The notes under the pieces: model-generated
The model's input: the letters and a program-made list of their open reading frames with translations, nothing else
What the model was told of the DNA's origin: nothing
Database searches by the model: none
NCBI GenBank assembly: GCA_030053945.1
Contig: JASGCW010000016.1
Coordinates: 1 to 63,172, forward strand
Source of the DNA: Limnohabitans sp.
Lineage (GTDB): Bacteria > Bacteroidota > Bacteroidia > Flavobacteriales > Flavobacteriaceae
DNA length: 63,172 nucleotides
Reading direction: 5' to 3'
Position numbers and translations under genes: made by a program
Shown here: positions 39,881-48,355 of the stretch, piece after piece
Numbering within the stretch: the stretch's first letter is position 1
How the letters are laid out: every line of letters starts with the position of its first letter

Positions 39881-40669
39881 ATGAATAAGATTATTACCTC
39901 AGTTCAAAATCCATATATAAAATCTTTAGTTTTACTTCAAGAAAAAGCAAAAGAACGTAAAAAAACGGGTGCTTTTCTTATTGAAGGTATTCGTGAAATT
40001 GAATTAGCTGTAAAAGGTGGTTATGCAATCGATACCATTTTATTTTGTTCAGAGCTAATACCAAAATCTTTCAATCTTTCAATCTTTCAATCCAAAGAAA
40101 CAATTGAAATCTCGAAAGAAGTCTATCAAAAATTAGCATATCGTGATACCACAGAAGGAATTCTAGCAGTTGCCAAAACAAAATCGTTTTCTTTAGAAGA
40201 TTTAAAACTACCCGAAAATCCACTTATTTTAGTAGCCGAAGCACCTGAAAAACCAGGAAATATAGGCGCAATGCTTCGTACTGCCGATGCAGCAAAACTA
40301 GATGCTGTCATTATTGCTAACCCAAAAAGTGATGTGTATAACCCAAACATCGTACGTTCTAGTGTAGGTTGTTTATTTACCAATCAAATTGCTACAGGAA
40401 CAACATCTGAAATCATTTCTTTTTTGAAAGAAAGAAAAATTAATTTCTACGCGGCAACTTTACAAAATTCAACTTACTACCACACTCAAGATTATACTAA
40501 ACCAACTGCATTAGTTGTTGGTACAGAAGCCACAGGATTATCAGAAGAATGGCGCGACAATGCCACCCAAAATATCATTATCCCTATGCAAGGCGAAATT
40601 GATAGTATGAATGTATCTGTGGCTGCGGCTATTTTAATTTATGAAGCAAAACGACAACGCGGTTTTTAG
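39881..40669 (+). CDS. TrmH/SpoU-family RNA 2'-O-methyltransferase
   Basis: The 262 residues match SPOUT-class RNA methyltransferases: substrate-binding N-terminus (TGAFLIEGIREIELA), then VAEAPEKPGNIGAMLRTADA, PNIVRSSVGCLF and the SAM-binding knot VVGTEATGLSEEW with PMQGEIDSMNVSVAAAI. It should methylate rRNA or tRNA ribose, but the target is not readable. The stretch PKSFNLSIFQSK derives from an octanucleotide tandem repeat at 40065-40092 that lengthens a loop in the N-terminal domain. Confidence 0.92.
   Translation: MNKIITSVQNPYIKSLVLLQEKAKERKKTGAFLIEGIREIELAVKGGYAIDTILFCSELIPKSFNLSIFQSKETIEISKEVYQKLAYRDTTEGILAVAKTKSFSLEDLKLPENPLILVAEAPEKPGNIGAMLRTADAAKLDAVIIANPKSDVYNPNIVRSSVGCLFTNQIATGTTSEIISFLKERKINFYAATLQNSTYYHTQDYTKPTALVVGTEATGLSEEWRDNATQNIIIPMQGEIDSMNVSVAAAILIYEAKRQRGF
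40065..40092. repeat. Octanucleotide tandem repeat within coding sequence
   Basis: AATCTTTC is repeated three times and then partly (AATCC) inside the RNA methyltransferase gene. Three units of 8 bp total 24 bp, so the reading frame is kept. Confidence 0.8.
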
Positions 40670-40671
40670 TA

Positions 40672-40702
40672 TTGTAATTTTGCTTTCAATTTTGTAACTT
40701 TA
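40672..40702 (+). promoter_or_regulatory. Putative promoter of the RelA/SpoT gene
   Basis: TTG, a 20-bp spacer and TAACTTTA approximate the Bacteroidota promoter. The start site would fall close to 40706, which makes the second Met at 40720 more plausible as the translation start than the ATG at 40708. Confidence 0.4.
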
Positions 40703-40719
40703 GAAAAATGATTGTCCCA

Positions 40720-42936
40720 ATGGTTGAAATAGATATCGAAAAAGAGAACAAAGCAATTGCTCAAGAATATAAAGAATTACTACGTATAAGTTACCAAACG
40801 CTTTCTACAGATGACAAAAAACTTATACGCAAAGCTTTCGATTTTGCTGTAGATGCACACCAAGACCAACGAAGAAAATCTGGTGAAGCTTACATTTTTC
40901 ATCCTATTGCAGTTGCAAAAATTGTCGCTAGCGAGATTGGTCTAGGAGCTACCGCTATTGCAGCAGCACTTATGCACGATGTAGTGGAAGACACAGACAT
41001 TACAGTAGAAGATATCGAAAGAGAATTCAACCCCAAAGTAGCACAATTAGTAGCCGGATTAACTAAAATTTCTCAGGTTAAAAAAGATATGAATATCTCA
41101 ATGCAGGCCGAGAATTTCAGAAAGATGCTACTTACTCTTAACGATGATGTTCGAGTAATCATTATAAAATTAGCCGACAGACTCCATAATATGCAAACGA
41201 TGGACTCTATGGCAGAGTACAAACAAGAAAAAATTGCCTCAGAAACACTTTACATCTATGCACCATTAGCACACAGGTTGGGTTTATACAATATCAAGAC
41301 CAAATTAGAAGATTTAGGTTTAAAATATACCGAACCACAAGTTTACAATGACATAGTTAGCAAAATAAAAGAAACAAAAGAGGAGCAAGACGCTTACATA
41401 AAAAGCATTTCTGATGTTTTAAAAAAATCACTCGACGAAGAAGGTGTCGAATACATTATAAAAGGTCGTCCTAAATCCATCTACTCTATTCGTAGAAAAA
41501 TGGCTGCTCAAAATGTTACTTTTGATGAAGTATATGACAAATTTGCACTACGTATCGTTTATAAAGCTAATCCTCACGATGAAAAATTCCTAGCTTGGAA
41601 AATATATTCTATAGTTACAGATCATTACCGCCCTTCCCCTAGCCGATTACGTGATTGGATTTCATCGCCAAAATCTACAGGCTATGAAGCGCTTCATATA
41701 ACTGTTATGGGGCCTTTAGGACGATGGGTTGAAATTCAGGTGCGAAGTGAGCGTATGGATGAAATCGCCGAAAAAGGTTACGCAGCACACTATAAATACA
41801 AACAAGGAGCTACCGAAGAAAGCGGGCTTGATACATGGCTAAACCTTTTAAAAGAGGCTTTAGAAAATGCAGAAACTAATGCAGTCGATTTTGTCGAAGA
41901 CTTTAAAATGAATCTGTATGCTAAAGAAATTTATGTCTTTACTCCAAAAGGGGAAATTAAATCCTTACCAAAAGGGGCAACCTCTTTAGACTTTGCATTC
42001 AGTATTCACTCGGAAATTGGGGTTAAAACAAGAGGAACAAGAGTAAATGGAAAATTAGTTCCGCTAAATTACGTTTTAAAAAGTGGTGATCAGGTTGAAA
42101 TCATTACTTCTCCTAACCAGAAACCAACCATAAACTGGTTGGATTATGTAACTACATCTAGAGCTAAAAATAAAATTAGAAATGTCCTCAACGAAGACAT
42201 TAAAAAAATTGCTGAAAATGGGAAAGAATTATTAGCTCGTAAATTGAAACACCTAAAACTTACCGTAAATGAACAAACAATAAACGAATTAGTTGCTTTT
42301 TCAAAACTAAAAACAAGTCTGGATTTATTTTACAGAGTAGGTATTGGTTCTATAGACAATCAACAACTTAAAGATTTTGCTGCTCAGAAGAATAATACAT
42401 TTATCAATTTCTTCAAAAATAAAATCAAAAAGAATACACCTATTCCTGAGCATATTCAAAAACAAGAAATTACAAACAAATATGATTTATTAGTTTTTGG
42501 GACAGAACAAGACCGATTGGACTATAAATTATCAACCTGCTGTAACCCTATTCCAGGTGATTTGGTTTTTGGTTTCGTAACTATCAATGAAGGTATCAAA
42601 GTCCATAAAAAAGATTGTCCAAATGCCATAAGCTTACAATCTAATTATGCTTATCGTATTATGCAAGCAAAATGGATAGACTCTAGCCAACAAGAATTCA
42701 AAGCAACATTTGAAATTACTGGAATGGATACAATAGGACTAACCAATCAAATAACAAGAATTATTTCGAATAATATGCACGTAAACATACAAAGTATAGC
42801 ACTTTCGGGAGAAGCAGGTATTTTTACAGGCAAACTGACTGTAGTTGTCCCTAATAATACCATCTTAAAAAGAATGATTGAAAACATCAAAAAAATAGAC
42901 GGAATAGATAAAGTGACTAGAGTATATACTAATTAA
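40720..42936 (+). CDS. Bifunctional (p)ppGpp synthetase/hydrolase (RelA/SpoT family)
   Basis: This Rsh enzyme makes and degrades the stringent-response alarmone. It has the HD hydrolase site ALMHDVVEDTD (about residues 83-93), the synthetase region IKGRPKSIYSIRRKM with GYEALHITVMGP and EIQVRSERMDEIAEKG, a TGS domain (YVFTPKGEIKSLPKGATSLDF), the zinc-finger region LSTCCNPIPGD and a C-terminal ACT domain. Both active sites look intact. An ATG at 40708 is also in frame. I chose 40720 (MVEIDIEKENKAIAQE) because homologues I recall begin there and a promoter-like sequence lies close upstream. Confidence 0.95.
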   Translation: MVEIDIEKENKAIAQEYKELLRISYQTLSTDDKKLIRKAFDFAVDAHQDQRRKSGEAYIFHPIAVAKIVASEIGLGATAIAAALMHDVVEDTDITVEDIEREFNPKVAQLVAGLTKISQVKKDMNISMQAENFRKMLLTLNDDVRVIIIKLADRLHNMQTMDSMAEYKQEKIASETLYIYAPLAHRLGLYNIKTKLEDLGLKYTEPQVYNDIVSKIKETKEEQDAYIKSISDVLKKSLDEEGVEYIIKGRPKSIYSIRRKMAAQNVTFDEVYDKFALRIVYKANPHDEKFLAWKIYSIVTDHYRPSPSRLRDWISSPKSTGYEALHITVMGPLGRWVEIQVRSERMDEIAEKGYAAHYKYKQGATEESGLDTWLNLLKEALENAETNAVDFVEDFKMNLYAKEIYVFTPKGEIKSLPKGATSLDFAFSIHSEIGVKTRGTRVNGKLVPLNYVLKSGDQVEIITSPNQKPTINWLDYVTTSRAKNKIRNVLNEDIKKIAENGKELLARKLKHLKLTVNEQTINELVAFSKLKTSLDLFYRVGIGSIDNQQLKDFAAQKNNTFINFFKNKIKKNTPIPEHIQKQEITNKYDLLVFGTEQDRLDYKLSTCCNPIPGDLVFGFVTINEGIKVHKKDCPNAISLQSNYAYRIMQAKWIDSSQQEFKATFEITGMDTIGLTNQITRIISNNMHVNIQSIALSGEAGIFTGKLTVVVPNNTILKRMIENIKKIDGIDKVTRVYTN

Positions 42937-42978
42937 CTTTGTAATAAAAAACTTGCAAATACTAAGTTTTCAATTTAT

Positions 42979-43083
42979 ATGCAGGAACCATTAACCCCTG
43001 AGATAATGTCAAAAATAGAATGTTTTTTTTGTAAAGAATTACAACCAAAATCAAAAAAACATAATTCCTATTGTGCTATATAA
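42979..43083 (+). CDS. Possible small zinc-ribbon-like peptide
   Basis: A 34-codon ORF runs from ATG at 42979 to TAA at 43083. Its sequence has a CFFC pair, then KHNSYC, giving a C-X2-C-X9-H-X3-C layout that could bind zinc. It overlaps the upstream end of the reading frame for the hypothetical gene at 43137 only if that gene starts early. It follows the RelA/SpoT gene by about 42 nt. It may be a real small gene or an unrelated open frame. Confidence 0.3.
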   Translation: MQEPLTPEIMSKIECFFCKELQPKSKKHNSYCAI

Positions 43084-43136
43084 AATTGAAAAAAATTGTG
43101 AGTCATTCACAAACAGATAGTAATGCAAAAAAACAA

Positions 43137-43697
43137 ATGGAAGAAAAAATATCAAAGATTAAATATCATTATGAAAACAAAAAGTATTGCAAGATACTGA
43201 GAGAGTTTGCAAAAAATTCTCGTGGAGAAACAAGCGGATTTATCGTTGGTTATTCCGAAAATTTCATAGTTCTTCAAGAATCAAATGAATTTGATATTTT
43301 AGGTTATTTTATATTTCCTATTTCAACAATTGAAGAAATTAGATATAATAATAATGACAAGTATTATGAAAAAATATTAAAAGGCGAAAAACTTATTGAA
43401 AAAGTCAGTTTAAAGCACAAAATAGAACTTAGTAATTGGCAAACTATTTTTGAATCTATTAAAAATTGTGGATTTAAGGTAATAATTGAAAATGAAAATC
43501 CCGAAGATGAAACTTTTGATATTGGTCCAATAACAAAAATAACTAAAAAATCAGTTTTCATAAATTATTTTGATGCAAAAGGTTTTTTAGATGAAGAAGA
43601 AACAGAAATAGAATGGGATAAAATAACTTTGGTCAAATTTGATGATCGATATATAAATATATTTAGTAAATATTTGAGGAAAAGAAAATCGAAATAA
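43137..43697 (+). CDS. Hypothetical protein
   Basis: I do not recognise this protein. From the ATG at 43137 it is 186 residues, lysine-rich, with alternating beta strands (ETSGFIVGYSENFIVLQ, LGYFIFPISTIEEI) and no signal peptide or membrane helix. Upstream in-frame TTG (43071) and GTG (43098) starts are possible. The two similar halves suggest a repeated beta-domain: SGFIVGYSENFIVLQ and DIGPITKITKKSVFINY. It stands alone, with no clear operon partner. Confidence 0.6.
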   Translation: MEEKISKIKYHYENKKYCKILREFAKNSRGETSGFIVGYSENFIVLQESNEFDILGYFIFPISTIEEIRYNNNDKYYEKILKGEKLIEKVSLKHKIELSNWQTIFESIKNCGFKVIIENENPEDETFDIGPITKITKKSVFINYFDAKGFLDEEETEIEWDKITLVKFDDRYINIFSKYLRKRKSK

Positions 43698-43877
43698 TAT
43701 ATCAAAACCTCAAAAACATACATAATTATAGTACAACTCCTCTCTTAAAAAACAATTCTAAAAACATTAAACAAAAGCAAGTTTAGCTTTAATTCGAAGT
43801 TAATACTAAATCAACAAGAATTCTACAAGCAAATAATACTTACAACAAAAAAAAGCTCTTACCTACGAAAAACGAAT

Positions 43878-43891
43878 TTGATATATATCAA
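43878..43891 (+). promoter_or_regulatory. Perfect FNR/CRP-type palindrome
   Basis: TTGAT-ATAT-ATCAA is an exact match to the FNR-type binding palindrome. Its centre (43884.5) is about 40 bp before the start site expected from the -7 element at 43914-43921, close to the -41.5 class II position. Crp/Fnr-family regulators of Bacteroidota use similar sites. Confidence 0.7.
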
Positions 43892-43913
43892 ATGAGTTCC
43901 GTTTATGTATTCC

Positions 43914-43921
43914 TACTTTTG
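43914..43921 (+). promoter_or_regulatory. -7 promoter element TACTTTTG
   Basis: TACTTTTG is a perfect Bacteroidota -7 element. No TTG is found at the -33 distance, where the FNR-type palindrome lies instead, so activator-dependent transcription is likely. The ATG of the cytochrome-b-like gene follows at 43952. Confidence 0.65.
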
Positions 43922-43951
43922 TAAAACAACTAAGTAAAATACACAATTCGT

Positions 43952-44557
43952 ATGAAAAATATCCATAGAATAACTGGAATTACTACATCTATTTTTATAC
44001 TATCGCATCTTATTAATCATTCTATGGCTTGGTTTGGAATCGAACAACATCAAAAATGTCTAGATACACTAAGACAAGTTTACAGAATCCCATTTATCGA
44101 AGTCATATTAATTGGTTGTTTTTTATTTCAAATCGTATCAGGAATAAAACTATTACTCGATTTAAGAAAAAAGAAAAACAAAAATACCTATGAAAAAATT
44201 CAATACTACACAGGTTTGGCAATTGCCTATTTTTTAATCCAACATATCCCTGCCACAATCGGGCAACGATTTATATATGAATTTGATACAAATTTCTATT
44301 TTGCCGCTAGGGTTGTAAATCAAAAACCTTGGTTATACTATTTTGTACCATACTATATAATAGGTGTTATGGCAATGGGAATCCATATTGCTAACATACA
44401 TAAAAACAAAATAAGTTCAAGAATAGGCATCAAAAATGCTACTATACATTTTTATTTAATTACCGCTTTTTTTGCCTTGCTAACGTTTATAATACTATTT
44501 TCTCTTATGGGTGGCAGATATGATTTTTCTATTCCAATAAATTACAACGTTTATTAA
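43952..44557 (+). CDS. Cytochrome-b-like four- to five-helix membrane protein
   Basis: The 201 residues include about five membrane helices with histidines placed as possible heme ligands: HRITGITTSIFILSHLINHS at the N-terminus and GVMAMGIHIANIHKN near helix 4. This resembles the membrane subunits of succinate dehydrogenase/fumarate reductase, although no partner subunits are encoded nearby. Its promoter carries an FNR-type palindrome, which suggests control by oxygen or redox. A transport or quinone-linked role is possible. Confidence 0.55.
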   Translation: MKNIHRITGITTSIFILSHLINHSMAWFGIEQHQKCLDTLRQVYRIPFIEVILIGCFLFQIVSGIKLLLDLRKKKNKNTYEKIQYYTGLAIAYFLIQHIPATIGQRFIYEFDTNFYFAARVVNQKPWLYYFVPYYIIGVMAMGIHIANIHKNKISSRIGIKNATIHFYLITAFFALLTFIILFSLMGGRYDFSIPINYNVY

Positions 44558-44710
44558 AACTTAGCTCATATATTCGAGTTTACACATTGCTAGTAAATAA
44601 TGATAAAGTTTTTCTAACTTTGAAAATTATGCTATGTATGCAAACCTGATGATACTTTCATTAGAAAATCTATACAAATGCATTTTTCTAAATCATTTTA
44701 GCAAAATTAT

Positions 44711-45286
44711 ATGCAAATAGAAGACATAATAAGCAAAATAGAGTCAAATTATATCACACTATCTCAAAATTGTAAAGAGGAAATCATAAAAACGTCTAGA
44801 ATAATCACTCCTTTAAAAGATACCAAACTTGTACTTGAAGGTCAAAATGCTGATAAAACCTATTTTATTGCAAAAGGAGCAGCAAGAGCTTTTTATCTAA
44901 AAGACGGAAAAGACATAACCGATTGGTTTGCTTTTGAAAATAATTTCATTTGTTCTATCAATAGTTTTTTTCAATTCGTCCCAAGTCCTCATTTCATTGA
45001 AACACTAGAAGAAAGCATACTTTTAGAGTTGTCAAGAGAAAACATTTTAGAATTGTCTGAAAAACATATCGAATTTGACAGATTAGGAAAAATTATTATC
45101 ACAAAAACAATGCTACAATTGCAACAACGAATTTCATCAATCCAATTTGAAACTGCACAACAGAAATACAAAAACTTATTAGAAATTGAACCAAATATTA
45201 CTCAAAGAGTAGCGCTAACCCACATCGCTTCCTATTTAGGAATCACTTTAGAAACTTTAAGCAGAATTAGAAATCCTAAAAAATAA
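44711..45286 (+). CDS. Crp/Fnr-family transcriptional regulator
   Basis: The 191 residues have a cyclic-nucleotide-type beta barrel (LVLEGQNADKTYFIAKGAARAF) and a C-terminal winged HTH region (ITQRVALTHIASYLGITLETLSRI). No cysteine cluster for an iron-sulphur centre is visible, unlike classic FNR. It could bind the TTGAT-N4-ATCAA site upstream of the cytochrome-b-like gene, 153 nt before its own start. A TAACTTTG -7-like element lies at 44615-44622. Its effector is unknown. Confidence 0.9.
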   Translation: MQIEDIISKIESNYITLSQNCKEEIIKTSRIITPLKDTKLVLEGQNADKTYFIAKGAARAFYLKDGKDITDWFAFENNFICSINSFFQFVPSPHFIETLEESILLELSRENILELSEKHIEFDRLGKIIITKTMLQLQQRISSIQFETAQQKYKNLLEIEPNITQRVALTHIASYLGITLETLSRIRNPKK

Positions 45287-45322
45287 AATTTAATTACAAT
45301 TTTCACTTAACAAACTTAAAAA

Positions 45323-46156
45323 ATGAAATCCTTTCACTGTTTTATTACATTTACGACACTACTATTTATTCCGCTAATAACTTTTTCTCAAAAAAACACA
45401 TCGTTGAATGAAACACCCGAAGCTAAAAAAGTCAGACAAGATGCTATTGTAAAAGAATTCCTAACAGATTGTGCGGAAAAATACAATTATACTTTCGCTA
45501 TGGACAAATGGCAAAACTGTCTTGATCAAGGATTAAAAAGAGATAGCACTATTGCTTATTTATGGCAACAAAAAGCAATGCCTTATTTTAAAGCAAGAAA
45601 ATACGAAGTAGGTATGCAGTATATTGATAGAGCTGTTTTTTATGATGCAAAAAGATGGCAATCGTATCGAGCTTTTATAAAATGTATATTTGCAAAAACC
45701 TACAAAGAAGCCTTAATAGATTTTGAAGATTGTAAGAAAAAATTTGGGAATGATTATGTAATGGATCATTCGTACAATTTCTATATTGGTCTTTGTTATC
45801 TTCAACTTGATGAGATTCCAACTGCCCAAGAATATTTCAAAGAATACATTGACGAACTTTATCAAAAAAGAAATGGTTTAGAGCACCATACCGCCTATTT
45901 TTACTATGGTATAACACTTTTTGAACAAAACAAATGGGAGGAGGCAATAGCTATATTTGACAAAGCATTAAAAATTTATTCTAATTTTTCTGAAGCAAAA
46001 TTATACAAATCTATTTGCTTAGCCCGATTAGAAAAAAATGAAGAATCCTCTAAGTTGTTTAAAGAAGCTAAAGAAGATGCATTGAAAGGATATAACATAA
46101 ACGAAGATAATGCTGTATATGAAATGTATCCTTATCAAAAGAAATGGAAGTTATAA
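45323..46156 (+). CDS. TPR-repeat secreted protein
   Basis: The 277 residues include a signal peptide (MKSFHCFITFTTLLFIPLITFSQ) and helical tetratricopeptide repeats such as KYEVGMQYIDRAVFYDAKRW and KWEEAIAIFDKALKIYSNFSEA. The protein is probably periplasmic or surface-exposed and acts as a protein-binding scaffold. The gene follows the Crp/Fnr regulator by 36 nt and may share its transcript. Its 3' end overlaps the convergent restriction-like gene by 6 nt. Confidence 0.8.
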   Translation: MKSFHCFITFTTLLFIPLITFSQKNTSLNETPEAKKVRQDAIVKEFLTDCAEKYNYTFAMDKWQNCLDQGLKRDSTIAYLWQQKAMPYFKARKYEVGMQYIDRAVFYDAKRWQSYRAFIKCIFAKTYKEALIDFEDCKKKFGNDYVMDHSYNFYIGLCYLQLDEIPTAQEYFKEYIDELYQKRNGLEHHTAYFYYGITLFEQNKWEEAIAIFDKALKIYSNFSEAKLYKSICLARLEKNEESSKLFKEAKEDALKGYNINEDNAVYEMYPYQKKWKL

Positions 46157-46810
46157 CATCTTAAACTCAAAACTGCCATTCTCATTTTCAAAAAGGAAAA
46201 GCACTATTATTTTGAATTCTTTGTATTTTAAGAAATCGGTTTTTGTTTGTATTTGCTGAGTTATTAATTTATAGACCTGTTCTTTAAATTCCCAATGACA
46301 ACGCAAATACATCTCCCTTTCTTGTTTTTTGAAAGAATGATGAATAATAAATAGTCGGTTCTGGTAAAAACTACGAACACCTGTACTTTGCCTTTGATAA
46401 AAAAAATCAATCATAGGTTGAGGCTTCTCTATAATTGTATTTATTTCATTTCTAAATTCTTTTGGAATTACAGTTCCTTTTACATCAAATCGCAAATTTG
46501 TATCATTAAAAAATTCAATATCATACGATTGATCTCTAGAATTAGGATTAGGACTAACATTTTTATTTACAGAAAATAAATATTCGTCACATTGAGCACA
46601 TTTCCATATAAACCAGCGGCGACGAAAATAATTTTTAATTTCATCTTCTAATGATTGTACACTATGTTCTAATTCTTCAAAACTAGAAATAGAAAACATA
46701 TCTACAAGACCATCTGTTTTATCATTTTGAATTTGTCCCCAATGCAACGGAATTATTTTTGCTAGGTTTTGCAAATCTTTAGAAAGTTTTTCAAATTCTT
46801 TAGAAGTCAT
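46151..46810 (-). CDS. Probable type II restriction endonuclease
   Basis: The 219-residue soluble protein lies divergent to a cytosine-C5 methyltransferase with a 79-nt gap, the position of a restriction partner. The core contains SYDIEF and LRFDVKGT, which can supply the D...DXK residues of a PD-(D/E)XK nuclease, preceded by a single CAQC pair. No close family is recognised, so the specificity is unknown. On its own it would be called hypothetical; the context raises the likelihood. Confidence 0.55.
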   Translation of the reverse strand: MTSKEFEKLSKDLQNLAKIIPLHWGQIQNDKTDGLVDMFSISSFEELEHSVQSLEDEIKNYFRRRWFIWKCAQCDEYLFSVNKNVSPNPNSRDQSYDIEFFNDTNLRFDVKGTVIPKEFRNEINTIIEKPQPMIDFFYQRQSTGVRSFYQNRLFIIHHSFKKQEREMYLRCHWEFKEQVYKLITQQIQTKTDFLKYKEFKIIVLFLFENENGSFEFKML

Positions 46811-46889
46811 AGTTTTTGTTTAAAACATTTCAATTTACACAATCTGAATATAGAAACCAAATTCTTATTTTTGCCCAAAAAGGAATACT
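46811..46889. promoter_or_regulatory. Divergent promoter region of the R-M pair
   Basis: On the plus strand TATTTTTG (46866-46873) can serve the methyltransferase. On the minus strand TTG, about 20 bp and TAAATTGA could serve the nuclease gene, so the two promoters nearly overlap. The short palindrome TGTTT-A-AAACA (46817-46827) is a possible operator. Regulation by the methyltransferase's own HTH is plausible. Confidence 0.45.
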
Positions 46890-48173
46890 ATGAATTCAGA
46901 GTTAGCTCACGATACTTTATTTTACGGAATTACTGATGTTTCAGATGCGCTTGGGATTTCTCAAAAGATTGTTCGTAGGTATATTGCAAGTGGCGAATTG
47001 GATTCTATAAAAATTAAAGGAGTTTATAAAATTTCACAAGAAGCTTTGGAAAATTTTAAAAATCAAATAGAGAAAGCGGCACAAGAAACAGAAGAAACCA
47101 CACAAATCGTAAACCCTAAACAACAATCAACCAGAACATACAAAAACAATCATAAAGATGACATCAATTGGGTTGATGTATATGACAATTGGAAAAAGCC
47201 TAAAAAATCAGAACTTACCTTTGTCGATTTATTTTCGGGTGCTGGTGGAATTACTAAAGGCTTTGAATTAGCAGGTTTGCACGGCATTTGTGGTCTAGAT
47301 TGGTTTCCAGAAGCTGGCAAAACCTATCGCCGTAATTTTGATCATCCCTTTATTGAAGGTGACATCAAAAGCGAAGAAAAGAAAAAAGAATTTTATGATA
47401 CTGTTCAAAAGCAACTTAACGGAAGACCATTAAACATTGTCGCTGGCGGCTTTCCTTGTCAAGGTTTTAGTATGGCTGGAAATAGGATTATAGATGACCC
47501 TAGAAATTCGTTATACAAAGAACTACTAGAAATTGTAGAAACTTTACAACCTGAATTTGTTGTTTGTGAAAATGTGACTGGTCTTCGTACAATGCTTAAA
47601 GGCAAAGTTGAAGAAAAAATAATTGAAGATTTTAAAGCGGCTGGTTATGAAATGAATGTAACCATTTTACGTGCAGCAGATTATAGTGTTCCGCAAAAAA
47701 GAGATAGAGTGATTTTTATAGGTAACAGAATCAACAAAACAAATTATCATCCAGAACCTTTTCTTTCGCCAGAAAATTATGTAACTACAGGACAAGCCAT
47801 TGAAGATTTAATGAATCTAGAACCAAATGCTGAGTTTAACCACGTTCCTACGAATCATCGTCCTGATATGGCACAACGTATGTTAGAGCTGGAAGAAGGT
47901 AAAAGTTTATACAAAGGATACTCTGATGCTTGGAAAAAATGTCCTTGGAACGAAGCTTCGTGTACCATAAAAGAGAATCATGGAGGCGTTAATATACATC
48001 CGAAACTACCTCGCGTTTTAACCGCCCGCGAAATGGCTAGAATACAATCTTTTCCAGATGATTTTATCTTTGAAGGACCCAAAAACAAACAGTTAGTCCA
48101 ATTAGGAAATGCCGTTCCACCATTATTAGCAAAAGCTATCGGTTTAGCTATAAGAAAGGCGTACGGACAATAA
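46890..48173 (+). CDS. DNA cytosine-C5 methyltransferase with N-terminal HTH
   Basis: The 427 residues start with a MerR/excisionase-type HTH (GITDVSDALGISQKIVRRYI, about residues 12-50) and a charged linker. The cytosine-5 methyltransferase motifs then begin: FVDLFSGAGG (111-120), catalytic Cys190 in GGFPCQGFS, ENVTGL (227-232), PQKRDRVIFIG and QLGNAVPP at the C-terminus. All core motifs are present, so it should be active. The fused HTH suggests it can repress its own or the nuclease gene, as known for M.SsoII. The recognition sequence is unknown. Confidence 0.92.
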   Translation: MNSELAHDTLFYGITDVSDALGISQKIVRRYIASGELDSIKIKGVYKISQEALENFKNQIEKAAQETEETTQIVNPKQQSTRTYKNNHKDDINWVDVYDNWKKPKKSELTFVDLFSGAGGITKGFELAGLHGICGLDWFPEAGKTYRRNFDHPFIEGDIKSEEKKKEFYDTVQKQLNGRPLNIVAGGFPCQGFSMAGNRIIDDPRNSLYKELLEIVETLQPEFVVCENVTGLRTMLKGKVEEKIIEDFKAAGYEMNVTILRAADYSVPQKRDRVIFIGNRINKTNYHPEPFLSPENYVTTGQAIEDLMNLEPNAEFNHVPTNHRPDMAQRMLELEEGKSLYKGYSDAWKKCPWNEASCTIKENHGGVNIHPKLPRVLTAREMARIQSFPDDFIFEGPKNKQLVQLGNAVPPLLAKAIGLAIRKAYGQ

Positions 48174-48189
48174 TCCTGATTAGTGATTA

Positions 48190-48354
48190 TTATTTCTTCT
48201 TCTCTTTATTAAACTTTACCCAAGCCAAAATGTATAAAAACAAGGCTACAAAGTAAAAAAATATAGAAACATATGGACTTTTAGAATATTGACCTAATAA
48301 CAATCCAGATGTTGCAAACAAAAAATAATGAAATGATTTAAAACTCTGAAACAT
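48190..48354 (-). CDS. Small two-helix membrane protein
   Basis: A 54-residue protein starts at the ATG at 48354 (MFQSFKSFHYFLFATSG) and has two hydrophobic helices and a basic tail (KFNKEKKK). A longer reading frame from 48408 would overlap ftsY by 53 nt and is unlikely. It starts 1 nt after the ftsY stop codon and is probably cotranscribed with it. Small proteins of this kind follow ftsY in other flavobacteria, as I recall. No function is known. Confidence 0.6.
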   Translation of the reverse strand: MFQSFKSFHYFLFATSGLLLGQYSKSPYVSIFFYFVALFLYILAWVKFNKEKKK

Positions 48355-48355
48355 A

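Noticed and set aside
46817..46827. TGTTT-A-AAACA as a proven operator
   Set aside because: The 11-bp palindrome is A/T-rich and likely by chance; it is mentioned only as a candidate in the R-M promoter region.
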